Source: a virus. From it: a stretch of 64,000 nucleotides of DNA. The stretch is taken from the IMG/VR virus record IMGVR_UViG_3300021088_000001, positions 1 to 64,000 of that record. One strand, 5' to 3'. Below are positions 41,253-48,387 of the stretch, one piece after another. The notes beneath the pieces were generated by a model. The model was not told the origin of the DNA and did no database searches. It saw only the letters and a list, made by a program, of their open reading frames with translations. Position numbers and translations under genes: made by a program. Position 1 is the stretch's first letter. Every line of letters starts with the position of its first letter.

Positions 41253-41440
41253 TTAACTTCCTTCAAGACACCGACAGCATATCCCTTATTATCCCAAAAA
41301 TAATCAAAACTTCCGTGGTCAATATCGCATGGAGTGTCAATGAAGTAGGATTGAAGGTACTGGCTAGGCTCCGATGTATATCTATAGCACTCTAATCGCT
41401 TAGGGCACTCAACACTCTGGCATTTACTGATGTCAGGCAT
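41249..41440 (-). CDS. Small Cys-rich protein (63 aa)
   Basis: 63 aa from ATG 41440, with AAAGGAA upstream. The start MPDISKCQSVECPKRLECYRY carries three to four Cys in a CxxxxCxxxxxC arrangement, a pattern of small phage zinc-type proteins. ATGA-type coupling to the exonuclease gene. Role unknown. Confidence 0.6.
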   Translation of the reverse strand: MPDISKCQSVECPKRLECYRYTSEPSQYLQSYFIDTPCDIDHGSFDYFWDNKGYAVGVLKEVK

Positions 41441-41462
41441 ATGTATTCCTTTCAAAAGAAAT

Positions 41463-41488
41463 GCCCGTTACCCTTACGAGTAACGGGC
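41463..41488 (-). terminator. Minus-strand terminator after SSB
   Basis: A 9-bp stem GCCCGTTAC/GTAACGGGC followed on the minus strand by ATTTCTTTT. It would reduce transcription into the exonuclease operon. Confidence 0.85.
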
Positions 41489-41511
41489 TGTAAATTATTT
41501 ACTATTCAATA

Positions 41512-42546
41512 TCAAAACGGCGCTTCGCTAAGATCCTCTTCTTCGACAACAGCAGGCTTCTTACTCTCCACTTTCTTCTCTACACTCTTAGCAGGCTTAA
41601 CACTACCGCCAAATGCTTCAGGATGCTTATCCTTAATCTCATTGAGGTCTTTATCATTCTCAATATTCTTCTGATGAATTTCCTTAGCTTTTTCAATAAG
41701 TTCTTTCTCGTCCATTCGTTCTTGAATGGCTTCTTGCATCTTAGTGCCAGCATAGTCGTCAGCCAACACAATCTTCCGCAAATCAGCCAAACGAATCAAA
41801 TCAAACTTAGCAACATTCCCGAGTTCTTCCTTGACTTCCAGCAGGTCTTCATCATCGAACCCAATTGAAATAGCAGGAATAAGAGCTTCTGGAGCATTCA
41901 TACCCTTCATCAAAGGTACTGGTGATTTAAGCTTGACATTGACATATTTATTATCTTCTTTTGTAGTCTCAGTAACTTCTACATTGTACATGAATGGCTT
42001 GCCAAGCAACAAATCAATGTTGTTGTGATTAGGATTCTTGTAATCAGCTTTAAAAATTTTATCTGAAAGCTTATTTCCTGATTCGTCTTTAGCGCTATCT
42101 GCAATCTTCTTCCAGATAGAAGTAGAAGCAAGACTCCAAGGTTTTCCCTTGATATACTCACCATCTGGTGTACGAGGAGCCACTGTGACAAAGTTAACAC
42201 CTTCACTCACTCCGCGCATCACTTGATGCAATGGCAAGCGAATATTCTTGACACCAATGTCACCTTCATAGTCGTGCGTCTGTGTAAGCAAGTCTACATA
42301 CACTCCAACACGTTGCTCAAGGTCTTTTCCTTCTTTGGGAAAGAGAATCTTGTCATTTCCATCTTCATCTTGTTCCCGTTTTCCATTAGAATCTTTTGCA
42401 AACTTTGGCAGCTTCTTGTGCATTCCTAGATTGACAAGCAAGCCTACGTGCACTGGCTGCAGGCCATCTTCTGGAGTGATTGTTACGAATGGTTTACGAT
42501 CTGCTGGATCTGTTTCTGGTCTATTTGACTTCGGTGTAAATGCCAT
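41512..42546 (-). CDS. Single-stranded DNA-binding protein (gp2.5-like), probable
   Basis: 344 aa from ATG 42546, with AAAGGAAAAC upstream. A central OB-like region is followed by a helical segment and a Lys-rich linker (SVEKKVESKKPAVV). The C-terminus is acidic and ends in Phe (EEEDLSEAPF), the hallmark of phage SSBs that recruit replisome partners. The neighbours are exonuclease and DNA polymerase. The fold cannot be proven here, so family placement is by tail and context. Confidence 0.7.
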   Translation of the reverse strand: MAFTPKSNRPETDPADRKPFVTITPEDGLQPVHVGLLVNLGMHKKLPKFAKDSNGKREQDEDGNDKILFPKEGKDLEQRVGVYVDLLTQTHDYEGDIGVKNIRLPLHQVMRGVSEGVNFVTVAPRTPDGEYIKGKPWSLASTSIWKKIADSAKDESGNKLSDKIFKADYKNPNHNNIDLLLGKPFMYNVEVTETTKEDNKYVNVKLKSPVPLMKGMNAPEALIPAISIGFDDEDLLEVKEELGNVAKFDLIRLADLRKIVLADDYAGTKMQEAIQERMDEKELIEKAKEIHQKNIENDKDLNEIKDKHPEAFGGSVKPAKSVEKKVESKKPAVVEEEDLSEAPF

Positions 42547-42836
42547 AGTGTTTTCCTTTATGTTAGTGTGCATAATCAGCACGGATGTTATTGTCGTTGG
42601 ACAATGTTGAATTTAAATCAGATGGCAGGTACTGTAATTCCTGCATCCTGTGTTAATTGAAGGAGATGCGTATTCTCTCTACATCAGGTCCAGTTCCCAA
42701 TGCCAATTTCGAATTACTTAGAGTATATATAGATAAGAAAACAAGGGTTACACTGGCTCTACTTGTTTATCCCTCCTTATACTGCTCTCACAGGTCAATC
42801 TTACTCGTGTATCAGTCTACACATTCATCTGAAGCT
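42547..42836 (-). other. Non-coding leader between the tRNAs and SSB
   Basis: No ORF with a ribosome-binding site. It contains hairpin ATTGTC-GTTG-GACAAT (42590-42605) and a GCAGG/CCTGC hairpin near 42635-42655. It is transcribed leftward from the tRNA promoter and may hold signals for tRNA processing or SSB control. Confidence 0.4.
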
Positions 42837-42913
42837 TGGTGGGCCTTGCTGGACTTGAACCAGCACTCTCCGAATTATGAGTTCGATACATTCACCAATT
42901 ATGTTAAAGGCCC
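42837..42913 (-). tRNA. tRNA-Met/Ile2 (anticodon CAT)
   Basis: Minus-strand cloverleaf: acceptor GGGCCTT/AAGGCCC, anticodon stem TCGAA/TTCGG with loop CTCATAA (CAT), T loop TTCAAGT, CCA encoded. The G1-C72 pair argues against an initiator. Elongator Met or a lysidine-modified Ile tRNA cannot be told apart here. Confidence 0.92.
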
Positions 42914-42919
42914 AAATAT

Positions 42920-42994
42920 TGGCAGGACTGACAGGACTCAAACCTGCATGCTATCGAGTAGAAATCGATTGCTGTTTCATTCAGCTACAGTCCT
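42920..42994 (-). tRNA. tRNA-Arg (anticodon TCT)
   Basis: Minus-strand cloverleaf: acceptor AGGACTG/CAGTCCT, D stem GCTG/CAGC, anticodon stem ATCGA/TCGAT with loop TTTCTAC (TCT), T loop TTTGAGT, CCA encoded. It reads AGA, rare in many enterobacterial hosts and frequent in this AT-rich phage. Confidence 0.93.
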
Positions 42995-43015
42995 ATATTA
43001 GTTCCTTGTCTTGCT

Positions 43016-43044
43016 ATTATACTTCAATTTATTTCCCGTGTCAA
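43016..43044 (-). promoter_or_regulatory. Perfect-consensus promoter for tRNA-Arg, tRNA-Met and SSB
   Basis: TTGACA (43044-43039), a 17-nt spacer and TATAAT (43021-43016) on the minus strand, about 15 bases before tRNA-Arg. Confidence 0.92.
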
Positions 43045-43054
43045 GCTAAATATT

Positions 43055-43339
43055 TTATTTCTTTCGAGGAATATAAAAGACATTCTCGGAATTCTGTATT
43101 TTGTCTCCATCATACAATTCTGCATGTTTCAGTGCTTTAATCGGAATGTATCTTCCGTTGTAAACTGTACTTCCCTCTGAATAAGGGCCATGCGATAGCC
43201 GTTTATCAAGGTTTATATTGTCAACAATAAATGTTTCTCCAATGAGCTTATTGTCATCAATAGTTTTCTTGCTGATACCTGCTGCTATTAGGACTTCGTA
43301 GTTTGCAATAGCAACTATGTCGTCTAGGTTAATCCTCAC
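43055..43339 (-). CDS. Hypothetical protein
   Basis: 94 aa, soluble, with a helix-rich start (INLDDIVAIANYEVLIAAG) and a beta-rich end. ATGA-type overlap with the acidic gene upstream. No family recognised. Confidence 0.6.
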   Translation of the reverse strand: MRINLDDIVAIANYEVLIAAGISKKTIDDNKLIGETFIVDNINLDKRLSHGPYSEGSTVYNGRYIPIKALKHAELYDGDKIQNSENVFYIPRKK

Positions 43340-43563
43340 TCTAGGTAGTCTCCGATGTCTGTGTTTTCATAATCGTGGTAATACCCACTCCACGTAGTCT
43401 GCCAATGAGTGTCATACTCTGGTTTCTCATAAGAAGCACCTTCTGCATCAAGCCATCCATCAGTCCAGTCATCATACTCTTCAGTGCCTTTCTCATACCC
43501 GTTATCTTCATACGCAACACCATCCTCGAAGTCTTGAACTCCTTCATTATAAGCATCTGACAT
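43336..43563 (-). CDS. Acidic Rmf/CrpP-like small protein
   Basis: 75 aa, AGGAGATAAT upstream. The pattern AYNEGVQDFEDG...YEKGTEEYDDWTDGWLDAE matches the spacing of Rmf/CrpP-type proteins (A-Y-x-x-G, then W-x-x-G-W), although it is very acidic. Rmf dimerises ribosomes; phage relatives are of unknown function. The similarity is by eye. Confidence 0.5.
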   Translation of the reverse strand: MSDAYNEGVQDFEDGVAYEDNGYEKGTEEYDDWTDGWLDAEGASYEKPEYDTHWQTTWSGYYHDYENTDIGDYLE

Positions 43564-43572
43564 ATTATCTCC

Positions 43573-43640
43573 TAATTTATGCGTCTAACATCATATTCTA
43601 ATGAACTTGTGGTAATTTATGTGCCAATACGCATAAATTA
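43573..43640. repeat. 12-bp inverted repeat with an extra direct copy
   Basis: TAATTTATGCGT (43573-43584) and ACGCATAAATTA (43629-43640) are perfect complements 44 bases apart. TAATTTATGTG recurs at 43613-43623. It lies between two leftward genes and may be an operator-like site. Confidence 0.6.
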
Positions 43641-43970
43641 ATCTTCAAACATTCGCTCAAGTTTCCTAAACTCTCGCTCAAATTTTGTTGTGTATCTAAT
43701 CAACATAGCTGTATCATACTCTGAATATTTATGTTTGTAAAGCCAATCTAGTAATTTTGTTGCAGGAAGTTTCCACACTGCTGTGGTTTCTGTTCGCTCA
43801 ACTCTCTTCTTAGCAGGAAAATCCTTTGCAAATTCCACTCCGTTATTGAATTCAAACAGCACATACTCTGGTTTTCCTGATTTACCTTGCCTAGCTCTAC
43901 ACTCTAACACAACTTCTGTTGCTGCAGCAAGCATTTTTGCGGCTGTTGCTTTTCTAAGACGTTTTTTCAT
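43638..43970 (-). CDS. Basic hypothetical protein
   Basis: 110 aa from ATG 43970, which overlaps the upstream stop (ATGA). Basic N-terminus (MKKRLRKATAAKML), then a WKLPATKLLDWLYKHKYSE helix and an acidic end. Possibly nucleic-acid binding. No family recognised. Confidence 0.6.
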   Translation of the reverse strand: MKKRLRKATAAKMLAAATEVVLECRARQGKSGKPEYVLFEFNNGVEFAKDFPAKKRVERTETTAVWKLPATKLLDWLYKHKYSEYDTAMLIRYTTKFEREFRKLERMFED

Positions 43971-44140
43971 AGGTGCATAATATAACAAATAATTAGTAGA
44001 ACAGTTCCGGCTAGAATCGTATTAACAGAGCACTTATAAAACTTGCACGATTGCTCACTGTATGGCATCACGTTTGCTATGTTGATGCCAAAGATGCCTA
44101 CTATAACAAGTATCACTGCGAAGTTGTCTAAGTGTTCCAT
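43967..44140 (-). CDS. Small membrane protein (57 aa)
   Basis: 57 aa from ATG 44140, with AGGAG upstream; the longer frame is rejected. Two hydrophobic segments (about 7-23 and 38-55) flank a Cys-containing loop. Function unknown. Confidence 0.6.
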   Translation of the reverse strand: MEHLDNFAVILVIVGIFGINIANVMPYSEQSCKFYKCSVNTILAGTVLLIICYIMHL

Positions 44141-44188
44141 TACTACTCCTGTTCTAAACTTAAGATTATAGAGGTGCCGACCCAAATA

Positions 44189-44557
44189 TTATACTCCAAA
44201 ATACGTTCTAGCATATTTGTAACCACTTTCAAATTCATGATACAGGAATGGCTCTATATTTCTATTATATGGGTTAGATTCAAATCTGTACACATAAGAA
44301 TTGTAACCTCTTCCATAAGCCACTTTTTTCATCTTATCGGATAACTCCAGAGATCCATCCACAGATGGTAACACATTAGCATCAGTATTGTCAAGGTCAT
44401 TTTGTTTACCTTTGCCCCAAAGTAAGTCCCATCCTGATGCGTAATTGCTTTGACCATCTGTTCGTGTCTTGATCAAAGCTCCTGTGATGTCATTTGTAGC
44501 TGTGAAATGCTTAGGGTATTCAAATTTGTTTAGTGTTGGTACGTCAATTTTGCTCAT
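44189..44557 (-). CDS. Hypothetical protein
   Basis: 122 aa, soluble, Tyr/Asn/Gly-rich C-terminal half. AAGGA upstream. No recognised domain. It lies between the 51-aa gene and a membrane-protein gene in the polymerase operon. Confidence 0.6.
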   Translation of the reverse strand: MSKIDVPTLNKFEYPKHFTATNDITGALIKTRTDGQSNYASGWDLLWGKGKQNDLDNTDANVLPSVDGSLELSDKMKKVAYGRGYNSYVYRFESNPYNRNIEPFLYHEFESGYKYARTYFGV

Positions 44558-44565
44558 GGAAGTCC

Positions 44566-44721
44566 TTATTGATAGTCAAATTTATAGTCGGATTGTGCTT
44601 GGCGGAAGCCTGCAACAAATTCCTCCCGTTCGTACTCTGATAATGTAGAGGGGAAGTCGTACATTGATTTTCCTGCTTCATAGCTTCTATATCCAAGGGT
44701 GTAAAAATCTACATATGCCAT
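44566..44721 (-). CDS. Small protein (51 aa), Rmf-like spacing
   Basis: 51 aa, ATG 44721 to TAA 44566, with AGGAGAAC upstream. The GYRSYEAGKSMYDFPST and FVAGFRQAQ segments recall the Y-x-x-G/W-x-x-G spacing of the 43336-43563 product. It follows the polymerase C-terminal ORF by ten bases. Confidence 0.6.
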   Translation of the reverse strand: MAYVDFYTLGYRSYEAGKSMYDFPSTLSEYEREEFVAGFRQAQSDYKFDYQ

Positions 44722-44731
44722 TTAGTTCTCC

Positions 44732-45319
44732 TCAATGAATATCTGAATATTTTTTTCCAAAATTTATTTCACAAGCTAACTCACGATTCAATTTTAACTG
44801 ATCATTTACTTTTTGAAGCGAGTCTGCAACAAGTTGCCTATACACCTCTTGCTTATCTTCATCAATAGAAAGGACTAGCTCATCGTGTGCTTGAAATGCT
44901 AAATTATACTCCAGACCCCTCTGCTTTGCAAGCCTTTCGCAATAGTATAGCCACAAATCTAGAATATACGCACCAGTTCCCTGAATCAGCGTTGAAAACC
45001 TATCCTTATCTGCGCGTAATGAATAGTACATCTTAGAAATAGGATTATATTGCCACATGCCCGAAGATGTATTCACAACATGAGTCATCTTCGATATTTG
45101 TCCAATACTCCAATTCAACTTATGATACCCTGCATGAAGCTGTTTTGCAAGAGACGTTTCAATCTTAGCTGTTCTGGCAAGAGTTTTTACTCCACTGCCA
45201 TATTGGCACGCATAATTTGTGGATTTTCCTGTAGCCCTCACTGCATCAAGCCTCTTGAATAATTCTTCTTGCTCTTTCTCAGGAAGATTGGTCATATCTG
45301 ATAATGTAAGTGCTGTCAT
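44732..45319 (-). CDS. DNA polymerase family A, C-terminal part (motifs B and C)
   Basis: 195 aa. RATGKSTNYACQYGSG is the O-helix motif B (K..NY..YG), and FQAHDELVLSI is motif C with the catalytic His-Asp-Glu. It lacks the exonuclease and motif A, which are in the upstream ORF. Its ATG overlaps the TGA of that ORF (ATGA), so both parts are made from one message by coupled translation. The two chains should assemble into one active site, as reported for split PolA of LUZ24-type phages. Confidence 0.88.
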   Translation of the reverse strand: MTALTLSDMTNLPEKEQEELFKRLDAVRATGKSTNYACQYGSGVKTLARTAKIETSLAKQLHAGYHKLNWSIGQISKMTHVVNTSSGMWQYNPISKMYYSLRADKDRFSTLIQGTGAYILDLWLYYCERLAKQRGLEYNLAFQAHDELVLSIDEDKQEVYRQLVADSLQKVNDQLKLNRELACEINFGKKYSDIH

Positions 45320-46698
45320 TTATGTTTCCTCTTATACCATTTATAGAATTCCATCTCGGCTGGAGACATCAAACCTGCAGCCACAGCAATCGTCATATGT
45401 GGGTCAAATCCATCCTCCATCTGAGTTTTCACATACTTGGGATCAATCGGCATCTGAAAATGGTGCTTGAGCCTGTCTTCTAAGGATGATAGATCTGAAC
45501 CAAGTAACACTTTACCGGAACGTGCAATTAGTAGCCCTCGAATCTCTTCTCCATATTTCACACGAACACTTGGCAGATTCACGATTTGGCGATGCTGAAT
45601 TCTTAAAGTATTTGTCAGACCACCAATATCTGCAAAAAGTTCACCGTCAATTTGATCTCGCAAGAATCCTTTTACAAGGCTATTCCTATGGTTAAGAATT
45701 CCCAATCCTGCAATATACTCTATTCCTGCACATTTAGGAAGCAGATCTTTGACAGACTGGCAAATCTCCCCACCTTTGAGATTGATCTGTGGGATATTCC
45801 TCACTTCGCCATCGTCATCTTTAACATATTTGAATGTTTCTGGAATCCACCCTAGCGAATCTAGCCAAGCTTTCATTTGTGTATGGCTAGAGGGATTACC
45901 AATCTTATAAGAAAGAACGACTTCTATATCATCTTTATGCTCAAATGGAAGCCCTAAGCCCTCTGTCAGAGCCTTCCAATTCTCTCCTGATGCTGAGAGA
46001 TCACCATTCTTTTTAAATGGTTTGGCAGGCCGTTTACGCTTAGCTGTGACAGGAACTTTAGGCATCACTTCTTTCAGAGCTTCCACCTTAATCTCAATCT
46101 CTTTCTCAAGCTGCAATTGCAATTCTTCCGCAGCCGTAACGTCTAGTGTAAACTTGTTCACTTGCTGCTGACGATATTCTTCCATCTTTTGCATGAGATA
46201 ATTGATAATACGATCAAAGTCTCTCTGATCGTCGCCAATAATTTGCTTCAATCGTTTGACTTGTCTAATCCAGAGCATTTTCTGAATCTTGCAGTCTTCT
46301 TTGACACGATGATTATATTCTTCCTGAGTTTGATTCTCCCAATCTTCAATTACAAGCTTAGGAATTCCAAATTCTTCACCATACTCACCAAGGCCATGTT
46401 TTATGCGAGTTGGTTCTAGATACCAGCTAAGTGCCAGTGTGTCAATTATTTTGATCTTACTAATATCATATCCAAGAAGGGTTAAAGCTTCGCCATCAAA
46501 CATCTTACCATTATGTATGATAAACGTGTGCCCTTGGTCAAGCCAATTCTGCACAGCATTCTTGTCAGAGCCTTCAATTAAAATGCATTCATTAGAGTCA
46601 ATTGCTAAGCTGCAGATGTTATGCAGCTTAGGGTTTTCCTGCTTCTTCATATCCTCCAACAAACCACTTGTTTCTATATCCGAGGCATAAAAAGCCAT
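45316..46698 (-). CDS. DNA polymerase family A, N-terminal part (exonuclease and motif A)
   Basis: 460 aa. The 3'-5' exonuclease motifs are ASDIETSG (Exo I), IIHNGKMFD (Exo II) and YNHRVKEDC (Exo III). The polymerase region includes LRIQHRQIVNLPS and motif A LLGSDLSSLEDR. The ORF stops after FYKWYKRKHK, in the linker between motif A and motif B of T7-like enzymes. No frame restoration is needed because the second part starts with its own overlapping ATG. Confidence 0.9.
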   Translation of the reverse strand: MAFYASDIETSGLLEDMKKQENPKLHNICSLAIDSNECILIEGSDKNAVQNWLDQGHTFIIHNGKMFDGEALTLLGYDISKIKIIDTLALSWYLEPTRIKHGLGEYGEEFGIPKLVIEDWENQTQEEYNHRVKEDCKIQKMLWIRQVKRLKQIIGDDQRDFDRIINYLMQKMEEYRQQQVNKFTLDVTAAEELQLQLEKEIEIKVEALKEVMPKVPVTAKRKRPAKPFKKNGDLSASGENWKALTEGLGLPFEHKDDIEVVLSYKIGNPSSHTQMKAWLDSLGWIPETFKYVKDDDGEVRNIPQINLKGGEICQSVKDLLPKCAGIEYIAGLGILNHRNSLVKGFLRDQIDGELFADIGGLTNTLRIQHRQIVNLPSVRVKYGEEIRGLLIARSGKVLLGSDLSSLEDRLKHHFQMPIDPKYVKTQMEDGFDPHMTIAVAAGLMSPAEMEFYKWYKRKHK

Positions 46699-46854
46699 CT
46701 ACTCCTCCTCTTCTCCATCCTCCACAACCTCATAATATGGCCGATTATTCCACCAATCAGCTCCCAATGCAATGACTAATCCTGCAGTGAATGTGATAAC
46801 TGGAGGACTAACCAGAAGACACGCTAACAGCCAAACAACGCTAATTATAATCAT
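46699..46854 (-). CDS. Small membrane protein (51 aa)
   Basis: 51 aa, ATG 46854 to TAG 46699, with AGGAGC upstream. One or two hydrophobic segments (about 2-32) followed by WWNNRPYYEVV and a poly-acidic end (EDGEEEE). It is directly upstream of the polymerase gene. Function unknown. Confidence 0.65.
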   Translation of the reverse strand: MIIISVVWLLACLLVSPPVITFTAGLVIALGADWWNNRPYYEVVEDGEEEE

Positions 46855-46862
46855 GTTTGCTC

Positions 46863-47405
46863 CTAATGTAATGTAGTCATGTAGCGCTGGTTAGTAAGTT
46901 CATAGTACCTTTTAAGGAATTCCTCTCGTGCTTTTTTAGGACTCCAAGGTTTGAGCTTTACATCCCAAATAAATGTACCGTCCAAAAAATCCCAATGTTC
47001 GCTTGGAGGTTTAAAATTAAGCACTTCAACCAAAAGTGCCTCTCTATCTGCAATGTGTACTTCAGGTCGCATTGGGTACTCAAGATTGTAACGCCTGAAA
47101 ATTTCCTTCTCGTGAATCTTTTCTAATTCACGATAGTCTTTCAATAGTGCTTTGAGCGGCGAGGGCAGATCCGTTAGAAACGCTTCACTTGCGTCATGTA
47201 AAAGTCCATCCAACGCATAAGCAGGATCAATTATCTCACTAACAAACACGCAATGCTGAGCAATCGAAAAAAACTTATCTACATGGCCTGCATATCTTGA
47301 CTGATTGGAGAGTGCAAGAGCTACATCCTCAATTTCCCAACAATTTTTCTCTGGCTCCAGATAATCATAAAATTGCCCAGACTGTAAAAGTATCCCGCTT
47401 CGCAT
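46863..47405 (-). CDS. HD-domain nucleotide phosphohydrolase (YfbR/DatZ-like)
   Basis: 180 aa. HD metal ligands are in FSIAQHCVFVSEII, LLHDASEAFLTDLPSPLK and a later HIADREA. The family includes 5'-deoxynucleotidases and the dATP triphosphohydrolase DatZ of 2-aminoadenine phages; family position cannot be settled by eye. It sits beside DNA polymerase and close to MazG and DUF5664 genes, so a dNTP-pool role is likely. Confidence 0.8.
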   Translation of the reverse strand: MRSGILLQSGQFYDYLEPEKNCWEIEDVALALSNQSRYAGHVDKFFSIAQHCVFVSEIIDPAYALDGLLHDASEAFLTDLPSPLKALLKDYRELEKIHEKEIFRRYNLEYPMRPEVHIADREALLVEVLNFKPPSEHWDFLDGTFIWDVKLKPWSPKKAREEFLKRYYELTNQRYMTTLH

Positions 47406-47407
47406 AG

Positions 47408-48004
47408 TTATTCCTTTCCGTGGCGTTCTGTGTAACCTGCTCCAAGGCGATTCATTTCATCTATAGCGGATTGCCTTGCATTTACCGCCATCTTTATTGC
47501 TGCGTCTTTTCCATACTTCTTAAATGAAAATGATTTGCTTCTTTTATTTCCATCGAGGTCATACCATTCTGTTCTTGCGCTTTTATATACATTATTACCT
47601 CGGACATCTGAGCGTAAGTATGTTCCTGTAATGCCTGATGAGTTGTTGATAGACCTGTGTTTATTTCTTCCATTTACTGCTTGTGTCACAATTCTCAGAT
47701 TAGTTATTGTGTTATCAGCAGCATTTTTATTAATGTGGTCCACAACAAATCCATTCGCAATTTTTCCATTGTGCATTTCATATATAACTCTATGAACCTG
47801 TCTAGTCTTTGAAAATAATTTTACTCTCCAATATTTTTGATTTGGCAAATCTTTGAGATTTCTTTGGCATCCTGCTATACTGTCTTTCAATGTAGCTATC
47901 TGCCTATAGGATCTTCCCTTGTGGCGAGTTATCTTCCACCTCAAACAAGAAGGACTTGTCTCGTCGTAATAAAACCAATCGTGCCAATTAATATCTTCGC
48001 TCAT
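47408..48004 (-). CDS. HNH homing endonuclease
   Basis: 198 aa from ATG 48004, overlapping the stop of the MazG gene. The HNH motif is VVDHINKNAADNTITNLRI (about 88-106), preceded by VHRVIYEMHNG. A C-terminal AP2-like segment (SSGITGTYLRSDVRG) follows. It interrupts the nucleotide-metabolism cluster as a free-standing mobile gene. Confidence 0.88.
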   Translation of the reverse strand: MSEDINWHDWFYYDETSPSCLRWKITRHKGRSYRQIATLKDSIAGCQRNLKDLPNQKYWRVKLFSKTRQVHRVIYEMHNGKIANGFVVDHINKNAADNTITNLRIVTQAVNGRNKHRSINNSSGITGTYLRSDVRGNNVYKSARTEWYDLDGNKRSKSFSFKKYGKDAAIKMAVNARQSAIDEMNRLGAGYTERHGKE

Positions 48005-48387
48005 CAATACTTCTTCCCACCCTCAGCTTCACGAGATTCTTTCTTGTGGTCTAGTCGCTTCTTATTGTATTCCATCTTCTCAGCCATAGCTCCTCCAATA
48101 TCAAATCCATATGCTCCAGCAAGATCAAAGATACGAATAAGCGCATCAGCAAGTTCTACCTCTGAACAAAGCCTATGTGGCAAATGTTTATCCCTCTCCC
48201 CTGTTCTATCTCCTTCGAGAGCCTCTGATAACTCTGAATGACAAAGTGCAATTTTATTACTAAACATAAGAGGCTCATATGCTAGAAATTTCCCATCTTT
48301 GTCGTGCCACCATCCTGCAGCATGAGAAGCTTCATAACACAGGAATTGTAAATGATTTGCAAAATTCTTAATTGTAAGTTTATCCAT
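48004..48387 (-). CDS. MazG-like NTP pyrophosphohydrolase
   Basis: 127 aa from ATG 48387, with AAGGAAT upstream; the longer frame is rejected. The helical MazG core has CHSELSEALEGDR and EVELADALIRIFDLAG, providing the EExxE and ExxD metal ligands. Such enzymes convert (d)NTPs to monophosphates; phage relatives also act on alarmones or dGTP (MazZ). Overlaps the DUF5664 gene by eight bases. Confidence 0.82.
   Translation of the reverse strand: MDKLTIKNFANHLQFLCYEASHAAGWWHDKDGKFLAYEPLMFSNKIALCHSELSEALEGDRTGERDKHLPHRLCSEVELADALIRIFDLAGAYGFDIGGAMAEKMEYNKKRLDHKKESREAEGGKKY

Noticed and set aside
42657-43140. Plus-strand ORFs over the tRNA pair
   Set aside because: They run antisense through two canonical tRNA genes and the promoter.
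45310-45325. Polymerase split as a simple frameshift error
   Set aside because: The second ORF has its own ATG in an ATGA overlap, as in coupled genes here, and split PolA has precedent; raw reads would still be needed to exclude an error.
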